Made by a program: the position numbers and the translations under genes. This document shows positions 1 through 5,885 of a DNA stretch of 7,025 nucleotides, piece after piece. Every line of letters starts with the position of its first letter. Within the stretch, counting starts at the first letter, position 1. The notes beneath the pieces are model-generated. The model saw only the letters and a program-made list of their open reading frames with translations. It was not told the DNA's origin and searched no databases. The DNA comes from Natronohydrobacter sp. (lineage in GTDB: Bacteria; Pseudomonadota; Alphaproteobacteria; Rhodobacterales; Rhodobacteraceae), in the NCBI GenBank assembly GCA_007123015.1, contig SKSL01000052.1:1-7025 (forward strand), read 5' to 3'.

Positions 1-25
1 GGCAGGGTTATCCGATGCTTCCGCG

Positions 26-2497
26 TCAAAACCTGTCAAGCAAGCGCCGCAGGTAGTCCAATTCCGCCTCGGGCCGCTCCAACTGGGCCGAGCGGCGGCG
101 CAGTTCCTGCAGAAGATCTTCTGCACGGCGATACACATCTTCGCCCTGCAAGAGATTGTCCATCGTGCCGACCTCACCACCTTGATTACGATCTCGGCCC
201 AACGGATCACGGCTCTGCCCGTCGCCAGTCTGTTCGGACGCCTGATCACCGCGCTGATCCAAGTTGTCCTGGGCGCGCGCCTCATTCATAGCGCGCATGC
301 CCTCACGCATGGCTTCCATCGCATCTGCCTGACGGCTCAGGGCCTCGCCAGTCTCGCCTTGTTCCAACGCTTCAGCCGCCTCTTCCATCGCACGCTGCGC
401 ACGCTCCAACGCCTCAAGTGCTGCGTCGCCTTCAGGCGTGCCTTCCCCGGGCAGGGGCTGCAACTGCTGGTCACGCAACTGATCAGCCAGCCCGCGCTGA
501 CGCTCTGCCAGCTCGCCGCGACCGCCTTCACCAGCGCCGTCTTGATCAGCGTCTTCCGCGTCCCCATTGCGGAATTCGTCCTGCAGTTCGTTGAAAGTAT
601 CATCTGAGAGATCCTGCTGATCGCGCAGTGTCTCGCCCAGCCCCTCCATGGCCTGATCTCCGGGCATGCCTTGGCCGCCCTGCCCTTCTGCGACCTGCAG
701 ATTCTCCAGCAGCGCATTCAACTGTGCCAGAAGTTCTGCCGCCTCATCCATACGGCCTTCTTCCATCAGTTCCTGAATCCGGTCCAGAAGGTCCTGAATC
801 TGATCCTGCGTGATCTCCATGCTTTCGCCATCGGGCGGTGCTTCGCCACGCTCGCGCGGCTGCTCGGCGAGTTGCTGCATGTAATCACGCATAGCTTCAC
901 GCAATTCTTCCATCAATTCGGCCACTTCGGCCGGATCGGCCCCGCTGCGCACGGCCTCGTCCAGCCGCTCTTGTGCGCGGCGCAAGCGTTCACGCGCATC
1001 CGCCAGATCACCTTCTTCCAGAAGCACCGCCAGATCCCACATCCGCTGCGCCAGATCATCGCGGGTTGCGTCATCAAGCCCACCCTGATCGAGCGCCGCG
1101 AGCAGGATGTCATGCGTTTCCATATACCGAATGCGCGCTTCAGGTGAGCGGAACGCGTCTTGTGGACGGTGCGCGATGGCGCGCATCAACTCATCAGTCC
1201 GCGCGGCATTCTCGCGTGTCCAGAGCAGGTCACGGCGCAATTCGATCACTGCCGCAGCCATGGGGTCGAAGAACCGCCGCCCCGGCAGGGTCATCTGTGT
1301 GGCCGGTGTCTCGCCCACTTGCCCACGCGCATCTTCAACAGCGAAAGCAATCGTGACAGGCAGATTGGCCCATGGGTGCTGTGAGAAATCCTCGATGAAG
1401 GCGTCTTCGATCTCTGCGCGCGAGCCAGAGGCCGGCATCGGCAAAGGCAGCACCAGCGCGTCGCGGGGTTCGGGCTCTGGCGCGAGCCCGAAGCGGCGCT
1501 CTACCGCGTCCAGATCAAGCGCGACACGCACTTCCCCGCCGGTCACGCCGTAATCATCCGTCGCTGTGAAATCCTGGCGCATCACGCCACCACGTTCCCG
1601 CGCAGCCATGCCCACAAGCTGCACCTCGGGGGGCTGATCGACCAGCGCGGTCACTTCCCAATCGCGCCCGGCCGGACCACGGACTGACAGTCGGCCAGTG
1701 CGCTCGATCTCGAAATCCTGCGCCATTTCGGTCGGATCGACCTCACTGCGATCCGACAAGCTTTCCTGCACCGACATGACGCCCTGCTGGCCATAAAAGC
1801 GCACAGTGACGCGGCTGCCCTGCGGCAATTGCAGTGTCGGCCGGTCCACTTCATTCAGATATAGACTGGGGCGCCCTGTATAGGCCGGGGGCTGCACCCA
1901 GGCTTCCCAGCTTGGTCCCAGAGCCACAGCTTCCGCCCGGCCTGGAATTTGAGCAATTTCGGCAATTTCGCTCACGCGCGACGGCGCACCGAAGATGACG
2001 GCCACGGCGAAAGCCGTCAGCGCCACATAGCGCAGCCCGAAGCGGTCGCGCGAGGCTAGCTGCAGATTGCCCGGAACTGCGCGGGCCCGCGCCAAACGCG
2101 CCTGCATCCGCTGCAAATGCGCCGTCCAGACCCGGCGCGAGGCCGCGTCTGTCGTCCCTATCGCTTGATCATCCGCAAGAGCGGATAATGGCCGCCCCGG
2201 CATGGAGGCATCCAGCCGCGCTGCAGCCTCTTGTCGGGTCGGGATTGCCAGCCGCCATGCGCCCCAGCCAAACGCCACGAAAAGCACAAGTATCGCGCCG
2301 AGCAGGAAGACCATCGCCCAAATCGGTGAGAGTAGGTCTTGCACACCAAAGCCGAGCATGGCGAACAGCAACAGGGCCACGGTTGAGAAAGGCCAGAACG
2401 CGCGCGCCAGACGCTCGACCCAAAGCCCGGTCAATGTGCCACGCAGTGCACGGGTCAGAGCGGGATTTGGGTCTTCTCGGCGGCGGATCCTGAACAT
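26..2497 (-). CDS. TIGR02302 / DUF4175 family membrane protein
   Basis: Protein of 823 residues, recognised as the alphaproteobacterial TIGR02302 (DUF4175) family, whose function is unknown. Seen in the sequence: a basic N-terminus, two hydrophobic helices (about residues 36-53 and 58-80), a third near 156-171, then a probably periplasmic part beginning with the motif WVQPPAYTGRPSLYL (200-214). A predicted helical, coiled-coil region covers about 480-620. An acidic Gln/Glu/Gly-rich low-complexity stretch follows (about 600-780, with helix at 690-745) and a charged C-terminal helix ends in LDYLRRLLDRF. Length is close to the family norm and I see no frameshift. It starts 29 bases after the lysA stop, so it is probably co-transcribed. 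A GAGGG lies only 3 bases before the ATG, so the ribosome site is poorly spaced, but the MFRIRR start fits the family. The topology suggests an envelope or scaffold role (inference). Family confidence is high; function is unknown. Confidence 0.93.
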   Translation of the reverse strand: MFRIRRREDPNPALTRALRGTLTGLWVERLARAFWPFSTVALLLFAMLGFGVQDLLSPIWAMVFLLGAILVLFVAFGWGAWRLAIPTRQEAAARLDASMPGRPLSALADDQAIGTTDAASRRVWTAHLQRMQARLARARAVPGNLQLASRDRFGLRYVALTAFAVAVIFGAPSRVSEIAEIAQIPGRAEAVALGPSWEAWVQPPAYTGRPSLYLNEVDRPTLQLPQGSRVTVRFYGQQGVMSVQESLSDRSEVDPTEMAQDFEIERTGRLSVRGPAGRDWEVTALVDQPPEVQLVGMAARERGGVMRQDFTATDDYGVTGGEVRVALDLDAVERRFGLAPEPEPRDALVLPLPMPASGSRAEIEDAFIEDFSQHPWANLPVTIAFAVEDARGQVGETPATQMTLPGRRFFDPMAAAVIELRRDLLWTRENAARTDELMRAIAHRPQDAFRSPEARIRYMETHDILLAALDQGGLDDATRDDLAQRMWDLAVLLEEGDLADARERLRRAQERLDEAVRSGADPAEVAELMEELREAMRDYMQQLAEQPRERGEAPPDGESMEITQDQIQDLLDRIQELMEEGRMDEAAELLAQLNALLENLQVAEGQGGQGMPGDQAMEGLGETLRDQQDLSDDTFNELQDEFRNGDAEDADQDGAGEGGRGELAERQRGLADQLRDQQLQPLPGEGTPEGDAALEALERAQRAMEEAAEALEQGETGEALSRQADAMEAMREGMRAMNEARAQDNLDQRGDQASEQTGDGQSRDPLGRDRNQGGEVGTMDNLLQGEDVYRRAEDLLQELRRRSAQLERPEAELDYLRRLLDRF
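1953..1970. repeat. Perfect 9-bp tandem duplication inside the TIGR02302 gene
   Basis: GCAATTTCG occurs twice in a row. On the coding strand this gives the Glu-Ile-Ala repeat in VSEIAEIAQIPG (about residues 175-186), just after the third membrane helix. It keeps the reading frame and looks like a small local duplication in a linker. Confidence 0.6.
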
Positions 2498-2526
2498 GCG
2501 CCCTCGTATTCGGTCAGATCACGGCA

Positions 2527-3792
2527 TCATAGCCATGCGGGCAACTTATCGCGATTGATCATCTCGTCAAAGCTCGGACGGGCGCGAATGACAGCATATT
2601 GATCCCCCTGCACCAGAACTTCCGGGATAAGCGGGCGCGTGTTGTATTCCGACGACATGACCGCCCCATAGGCACCTGCAGAGCGAAACGCGACCAGATC
2701 ACCTGCGCAAAGCGCAGGCATGGCGCGCTGTTTGGCGAAAGTATCACCCGATTCGCAGACAGGACCGACAATATCCACCGGGCGCTGCAGGCTTGCCGCC
2801 TGCGCCTCGATCACTGGTATGATGTCGTGATGCGCACCATACATGGCCGGTCGGATCAGGTCATTCATTGCGGCGTCAAGAATAAGGAAATCGCGCCCTT
2901 CGCCCTGCTTCAGATAGATCACCGAGGCAACGAGGATCCCCGCATTGCCCGAGATCAGACGCCCTGGCTCAATCTCGATTTCCACATCCAGATCGCCCAG
3001 AACGCGCTTGATCATCGCGCCATAATCCATCGGCAAAGGCGGTGTCTCATTAGAGCGAGTATAGGGAATGCCCAAGCCCCCGCCAAGATCCAGCCGCCGG
3101 ATCACATGGCCCTCAGCGCGCAAGTCACGCGTCAGATCGGCGATCTTTGTGAAAGCGGCCTCGAACGGGGCCAGATCGGTCAGCTGGCTGCCGATATGCA
3201 CATCGACGCCCACCACCTCGATCCCCGGCAGGGTCGCGGCCTCGGCATAGATCGCGCGCGCCGCAGAAATCGGGACCCCGAACTTGTCTTCCTTGCGGCC
3301 CGTCGCGATCTTCTCGTGGGTCTTGGCATCGACATCCGGGTTCACGCGCAAGGTGATGGGGGCCGTCTTGCCCAGACCTGCAGCCACATCCGAGAGCACG
3401 CGCAACTCTTCCGCCGATTCGACATTGAACTGCCGGATCCCATGGATCAGCGCATAGGCCATTTCCTCGCGCGTCTTGCCCACGCCCGAGAATACGATCC
3501 GCTCGCCCGGCACCCCGGCGGCCTGTGCACGGCGATATTCCCCTTCTGAAACGACATCCATCCCTGCGCCCAGATCGCTCAGCACGCGCAGTACTGCCTG
3601 ATTGGAGAGCGATTTGACAGCAAAGCAGACCAGATGATCCATGCCCGCCAGCGCGTCCTGAAAGAGCTGGAAATGCCGGGTCAGTGTGGCTGTGGAATAG
3701 CAGTAGAACGGCGTGCCGACATCTGCAGCGATCTCGGTCAGGGGGACGTCTTCGGCATGCAATTTGCCGTCGCGATAGAGGAAATGGTCCAT
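2527..3792 (-). CDS. lysA: Diaminopimelate decarboxylase
   Basis: Catalyses the PLP-dependent decarboxylation of meso-diaminopimelate to L-lysine, the last step of the DAP pathway, in the cytoplasm. The 421 residues match the usual length of about 420. Visible signatures: FAVKSLSN with the PLP-binding lysine K60; VHIGSQ (H199) in the alanine-racemase-like barrel; the glycine-rich phosphate loop GGGLGIPY (237-244); EPGR (275-278); CESGD with the conserved cysteine C346, which completes the partner active site; and AGAYG with Y375 followed by SEYNTRP. All key residues are present. The usual K-A-N/S after the lysine is K-S-L here, a variant I do not consider disabling. The start MDHFLYRDGKLHAEDVPL is typical, although only a weak GAAAG lies upstream. 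The gene follows the DUF2834 gene after 82 bases and precedes the TIGR02302 gene by 29. Confidence 0.97.
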   Translation of the reverse strand: MDHFLYRDGKLHAEDVPLTEIAADVGTPFYCYSTATLTRHFQLFQDALAGMDHLVCFAVKSLSNQAVLRVLSDLGAGMDVVSEGEYRRAQAAGVPGERIVFSGVGKTREEMAYALIHGIRQFNVESAEELRVLSDVAAGLGKTAPITLRVNPDVDAKTHEKIATGRKEDKFGVPISAARAIYAEAATLPGIEVVGVDVHIGSQLTDLAPFEAAFTKIADLTRDLRAEGHVIRRLDLGGGLGIPYTRSNETPPLPMDYGAMIKRVLGDLDVEIEIEPGRLISGNAGILVASVIYLKQGEGRDFLILDAAMNDLIRPAMYGAHHDIIPVIEAQAASLQRPVDIVGPVCESGDTFAKQRAMPALCAGDLVAFRSAGAYGAVMSSEYNTRPLIPEVLVQGDQYAVIRARPSFDEMINRDKLPAWL

Positions 3793-3835
3793 GGGGAGGC
3801 TTTCGATCAGGACTACGGGCGAAGTGGCAGGCGGC

Positions 3836-3870
3836 GCATGCCTCCGGCGGGAGTATTTGGCGCAAGAAAA
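3836..3870. repeat. Interspersed GC-rich intergenic repeat upstream of lysA
   Basis: The 82-bp gap between the DUF2834 gene and lysA contains GCCTCCGGCGGGAGTATTT (3840-3858) and then a purine-rich stretch ending in AAGAAAA. I recognise this arrangement from memory as a short element found many times between genes in Rhodobacterales genomes. It includes a small dyad, CTCC (3842-3845) against GGAG (3850-3853) with a GGCG loop, followed by TATTT when read on the plus strand. On the lysA coding strand it lies in the leader. Whether it acts as an attenuator, an mRNA-stability element or an inert repeat cannot be told from one copy. Confidence 0.55.
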
Positions 3871-3874
3871 TGTA

Positions 3875-4195
3875 TCAGGTCTTGTCCGGGGCAGAGCGCA
3901 GGAAAAGATAGAGCGGCACCCCGCAGGATACCCCGATGCAGAATGTGGCCGGGATGGCCAGGAGACCGAGGAACCGGCGCCGTTGCCAGGTTTCCACCAG
4001 CACGAAGAGCGTGAGGGCCACAGCAGCGATGGTCAGATCCCAGACCAGACCCGTCGTGGCGGTATTGGCATGCCAGGCATCGACCATGGCCAGAAGCGAC
4101 CATTCATTTTCCACAAACCAGGTGATGAACCAATACATCGGGTGGATCGTGCCCCAGATCGCAAGGGCCAGCCAGAGCATACGCAGCGCGGTCAT
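3875..4195 (-). CDS. DUF2834 family small membrane protein
   Basis: A 106-residue protein with three hydrophobic helices: about residues 4-24 (MLWLALAIWGTIHPMYWF), 50-68 and 76-99. The C-terminal part, GVSCGVPLYLFLR, resembles the DUF2834 family, whose function is unknown. It is expected to sit in the inner membrane. A longer reading frame runs upstream to 4390, but I chose the ATG at 4195 for two reasons: the earlier frame is not hydrophobic and overlaps the lipoprotein gene and argH, and this ATG overlaps the lipoprotein stop as ATGA. No clear Shine-Dalgarno sequence precedes it, so translation probably depends on coupling to the lipoprotein gene. The conserved place between argH and lysA suggests a household envelope role, but no function can be assigned. 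Confidence 0.85.
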   Translation of the reverse strand: MTALRMLWLALAIWGTIHPMYWFITWFVENEWSLLAMVDAWHANTATTGLVWDLTIAAVALTLFVLVETWQRRRFLGLLAIPATFCIGVSCGVPLYLFLRSAPDKT

Positions 4196-4329
4196 AGGCG
4201 GCCACTTACGCCGATGCGCGCCTCGCCTGACAGGGTTATGCCCGTTGGGTCCGGCGCGTGCGGGGGCGCTTCCGCCCCGCAGGCGGTCAGCAGTGCGGCA
4301 AGTGTCATCATCAGGACGGCGGGTCTCAT
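4192..4329 (-). CDS. Small lipoprotein (45 aa) between argH and the DUF2834 gene
   Basis: Translation from the ATG at 4329 gives 45 residues beginning MRPAVLMMTLAALLTAC. This is a short signal peptide with Arg2, a hydrophobic core, and the lipobox L14-T15-A16-C17. The mature part would be a 29-residue lipid-anchored peptide, CGAEAPPHAPDPTG then ITLSGEARIGVSGRL. Gly at +2 would allow export to the outer membrane. The start overlaps the argH stop as ATGA (4329-4326), and its own stop overlaps the next start as ATGA (4195-4192). A strong GGAAGGAG site lies 8 bases before the ATG. These three features make it a real gene despite its size. By position it corresponds to the LptM/YifL-like lipoprotein often found beside lysA or dapF in proteobacteria, but the CGxKGPL hallmark is not conserved (CGAEAPP here). 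I therefore give no symbol; homology to LptM is an inference. Confidence 0.82.
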   Translation of the reverse strand: MRPAVLMMTLAALLTACGAEAPPHAPDPTGITLSGEARIGVSGRL

Positions 4330-5714
4330 CCAAGCTGCTCCTTCCAGCGGCCAATCTGGGCGCGGACATTAGCCGGGGCCGTACCCCCATAGCTGGTGCG
4401 GCTGGCCACAGAATTCTGCACCCCTAATACAGAATAGACCGCCTGAGTGATTTCGCCATGGACTTTCTGCATCTCGGCAAGGCTCAGATCGGGCAGATCG
4501 CAGCCCTTGTCCTCGGCCAGTTTGACCAGGGCGCCTGTCACATGATGTGCGTCGCGGAAAGGCAGGTTCAGCGTGCGCACCAGCCAGTCGGCCAGATCGG
4601 TCGCGGTGGAAAATCCGGAACTGGCCGCCGCTTCCAGCGCCGCGCGATTGGCGGTCAGGTCACTGACCATCCCTTCCATCACGGCCAGGCCCAGGATCAG
4701 GTTATCGGCGGCGTCAAAGACCTGTTCCTTGTCTTCCTGCATGTCCTTGGAATAGGTCAGCGGCAGACCTTTCATGACTGTGAAAAGGGCCACTGTCGCG
4801 CCAAGGATGCGCCCCAGCTTCGCGCGCAACAGTTCTGCTGCATCCGGGTTGCGCTTCTGTGGCATGATGCTTGACCCGGTCGAAAACCGGTCAGACATGC
4901 GCACGAAGCGGAATTGCGCCGAGGACCAGATCACCAGTTCTTCGGCGAAACGCGACAGATGCATGGCACAGATCGACGCGGCAGACAGAAATTCCAGCGC
5001 GAAATCGCGGTCTGCCGTGGTGTCGAGCGAATTGGCCGTGGGCCGGTCGAAGCCCAGCGCCTCTGCCACCATATGGCGGTCAATGGGGAAAGACGTCCCC
5101 GCGAGGGCTGCCGCCCCCAGCGGGCATTCATTCATACGCGCGCGCGCGTCCTGAAATCGCGCCTTGTCGCGGGCGAACATCTCGACATAAGCAAGCATGT
5201 GATGCCCCCAGGTCACTGGCTGCGCCGTCTGCAGATGGGTGAAGCCCGGCATGATCCAATCGGCGCCCAGTTCGGCCTGCTTGAGGAAAGCCCGGATCAG
5301 CGCATCCAGCCCTTGGATCGCTGCATCGCATTGATCCCGCACCCAAAGCCGGAAATCCAGCGCCACCTGATCATTACGCGAGCGCGCTGTGTGCAGCCGC
5401 CCGGCAGGCGCCCCGATGATCTCGCGCAGACGCGCTTCGACATTCATGTGAATATCTTCAAGCGCCGCCGAGAAGGTAAAGGCACCGGCCTCGATCTCGG
5501 CGAGCACCTGCTGCAAGCCATGGTCGATTTCGGTGGCATCAGAGCGCGTGATGATGCCCGTGGCCGCCAGCATCGCAGCATGGGCGCGCGAACCAGCGAT
5601 ATCCTGCGGTGCGAGACGCTTGTCGAAGCTGATCGAGGCATTGATCGCTTCCATGATCGCATCCGGGCCCGCGCTGAACCGCCCGCCCCACATCTGGTTT
5701 GCTGCCTTCTCCAT
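4326..5714 (-). CDS. argH: Argininosuccinate lyase
   Basis: Splits argininosuccinate into arginine and fumarate, the last step of arginine synthesis; a cytoplasmic homotetramer of the fumarase/aspartase superfamily. Signatures, numbered from the chosen start: N-terminal MWGGRF (8-13); HTARSRNDQ (108-116); the substrate loop GFTHLQTAQP with H160; and the signature GSSIMPQKRNP (280-290), whose serines belong to the mobile catalytic loop, followed by the YSKDMQEDKE helix. The 462 residues match the family length and nothing is missing. The frame is open to an ATG at 5732, but the ATG at 5714 (MEKAANQMWGGRF) has GAGAGGG 7 bases upstream, whereas the earlier one lacks a good site, so I use 5714. 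It is the first gene of the leftward unit. Its stop overlaps the start of the next gene as ATGA, which implies translational coupling. Confidence 0.97.
   Translation of the reverse strand: MEKAANQMWGGRFSAGPDAIMEAINASISFDKRLAPQDIAGSRAHAAMLAATGIITRSDATEIDHGLQQVLAEIEAGAFTFSAALEDIHMNVEARLREIIGAPAGRLHTARSRNDQVALDFRLWVRDQCDAAIQGLDALIRAFLKQAELGADWIMPGFTHLQTAQPVTWGHHMLAYVEMFARDKARFQDARARMNECPLGAAALAGTSFPIDRHMVAEALGFDRPTANSLDTTADRDFALEFLSAASICAMHLSRFAEELVIWSSAQFRFVRMSDRFSTGSSIMPQKRNPDAAELLRAKLGRILGATVALFTVMKGLPLTYSKDMQEDKEQVFDAADNLILGLAVMEGMVSDLTANRAALEAAASSGFSTATDLADWLVRTLNLPFRDAHHVTGALVKLAEDKGCDLPDLSLAEMQKVHGEITQAVYSVLGVQNSVASRTSYGGTAPANVRAQIGRWKEQLG
4338..4345 (-). promoter_or_regulatory. Strong ribosome binding site of the small lipoprotein gene
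   Basis: GGAAGGAG reads on the minus strand 8 bases before the ATG at 4329. It lies within the last codons of argH (RWKEQLG). It is the best Shine-Dalgarno match I found in the window and decides the start of the lipoprotein gene. Confidence 0.8.
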
Positions 5715-5721
5715 CAGACTG

Positions 5722-5728
5722 CCCTCTC
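5722..5728 (-). promoter_or_regulatory. Ribosome binding site deciding the argH start
   Basis: GAGAGGG lies 7 bases before the ATG at 5714 on the minus strand. It favours this start over the in-frame ATG at 5732, which would place the site inside the coding region. Confidence 0.6.
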
Positions 5729-5747
5729 GCATTTCACTCGCGCTCTG

Positions 5748-5776
5748 CCTATACGCCTGCCATGCGATGAAGGCAA
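5748..5776 (-). promoter_or_regulatory. Candidate sigma-70-type promoter of argH
   Basis: On the minus strand, TTGCCT (5776-5771) and TATAGG (5753-5748) are separated by exactly 17 bases. Each matches 4 of 6 consensus positions. Transcription would start near 5741, giving a leader of about 27 bases that includes the argH ribosome site. The prediction is by eye and such matches occur by chance, but spacing and position are right for the whole argH-to-TIGR02302 unit. Confidence 0.4.
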
Positions 5777-5781
5777 ATCAG

Positions 5782-5806
5782 CCTGCTCCCGGCAGGAAAC
5801 TGTTTC
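5782..5806. promoter_or_regulatory. Two adjacent short dyads in the argH/EAL divergent region
   Basis: CCTGC (5782-5786) and GCAGG (5792-5796) form an inverted repeat with a 5-base spacer. Next to it, GAAACTGTTTC (5796-5806) is an 11-base palindrome with one central base. Both lie just upstream of the candidate argH promoter and upstream of the CtrA-like box of the EAL gene. They could be operator sites for either gene. I do not recognise a known regulator. Confidence 0.3.
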
Positions 5807-5830
5807 AGATTTTAGGGATCAGGCTGTGCC

Positions 5831-5845
5831 TTAACTGGTGATTAA
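5831..5845 (+). promoter_or_regulatory. CtrA-like binding site (TTAA-N7-TTAA)
   Basis: The sequence TTAACTGGTGATTAA has two TTAA half-sites with exactly 7 bases between them, the arrangement of the alphaproteobacterial cell-cycle/motility regulator CtrA (TTAA-N7-TTAAC; the last base here is G). It ends 40 bases before the ATG of the EAL gene, a normal distance for a promoter site. Both half-sites are intact and the motif also reads on the other strand. It is 117 bases from the argH start, so control of the EAL gene is more likely than control of argH. CtrA binding is an inference from the motif alone. Confidence 0.5.
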
Positions 5846-5874
5846 GTTGGTATCGTCAATCTGTGTGAAACAGC

Positions 5875-5878
5875 GGAG
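5875..5878 (+). promoter_or_regulatory. Ribosome binding site deciding the EAL gene start
   Basis: GGAG lies 7 bases before the ATG at 5886. The same frame can be extended to a GTG at 5838, but that codon falls inside the CtrA-like box and has no Shine-Dalgarno sequence. Confidence 0.6.
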
Positions 5879-5885
5879 CTTCGTC

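Noticed and set aside
1..25. Terminator after the TIGR02302 gene
   Set aside because: Only 25 bases remain in the window and no stem with a T-run can be seen there.
671..1147. Open frames on the plus strand opposite the TIGR02302 gene (also 182-607 and 1107-1553)
   Set aside because: They are complements of a real gene with a repetitive Glu/Gln/Arg-rich tail. Their composition is unnatural and no domain is visible.
2599..3549. 316-residue open frame on the plus strand opposite lysA
   Set aside because: It lies wholly antisense to an intact lysA. Its protein has no recognisable domain and is rich in Arg/His/Gln, as expected from the complement of GC-rich codons.
4196..4390. N-terminal extension of the DUF2834 frame to 171 residues
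   Set aside because: The extra 65 residues are charged, non-family, and out of frame over argH and the lipoprotein gene. The ATG at 4195 with its ATGA overlap is the better start.
4914..5834. 306-residue open frame on the plus strand opposite argH
   Set aside because: Antisense shadow of argH in GC-rich DNA. No family signature, and it runs into the divergent promoter region.
5838..5885. GTG-initiated 16-residue extension of the EAL protein
   Set aside because: The GTG lies inside the CtrA-like box and has no ribosome site; the ATG at 5886 has GGAG 7 bases upstream.
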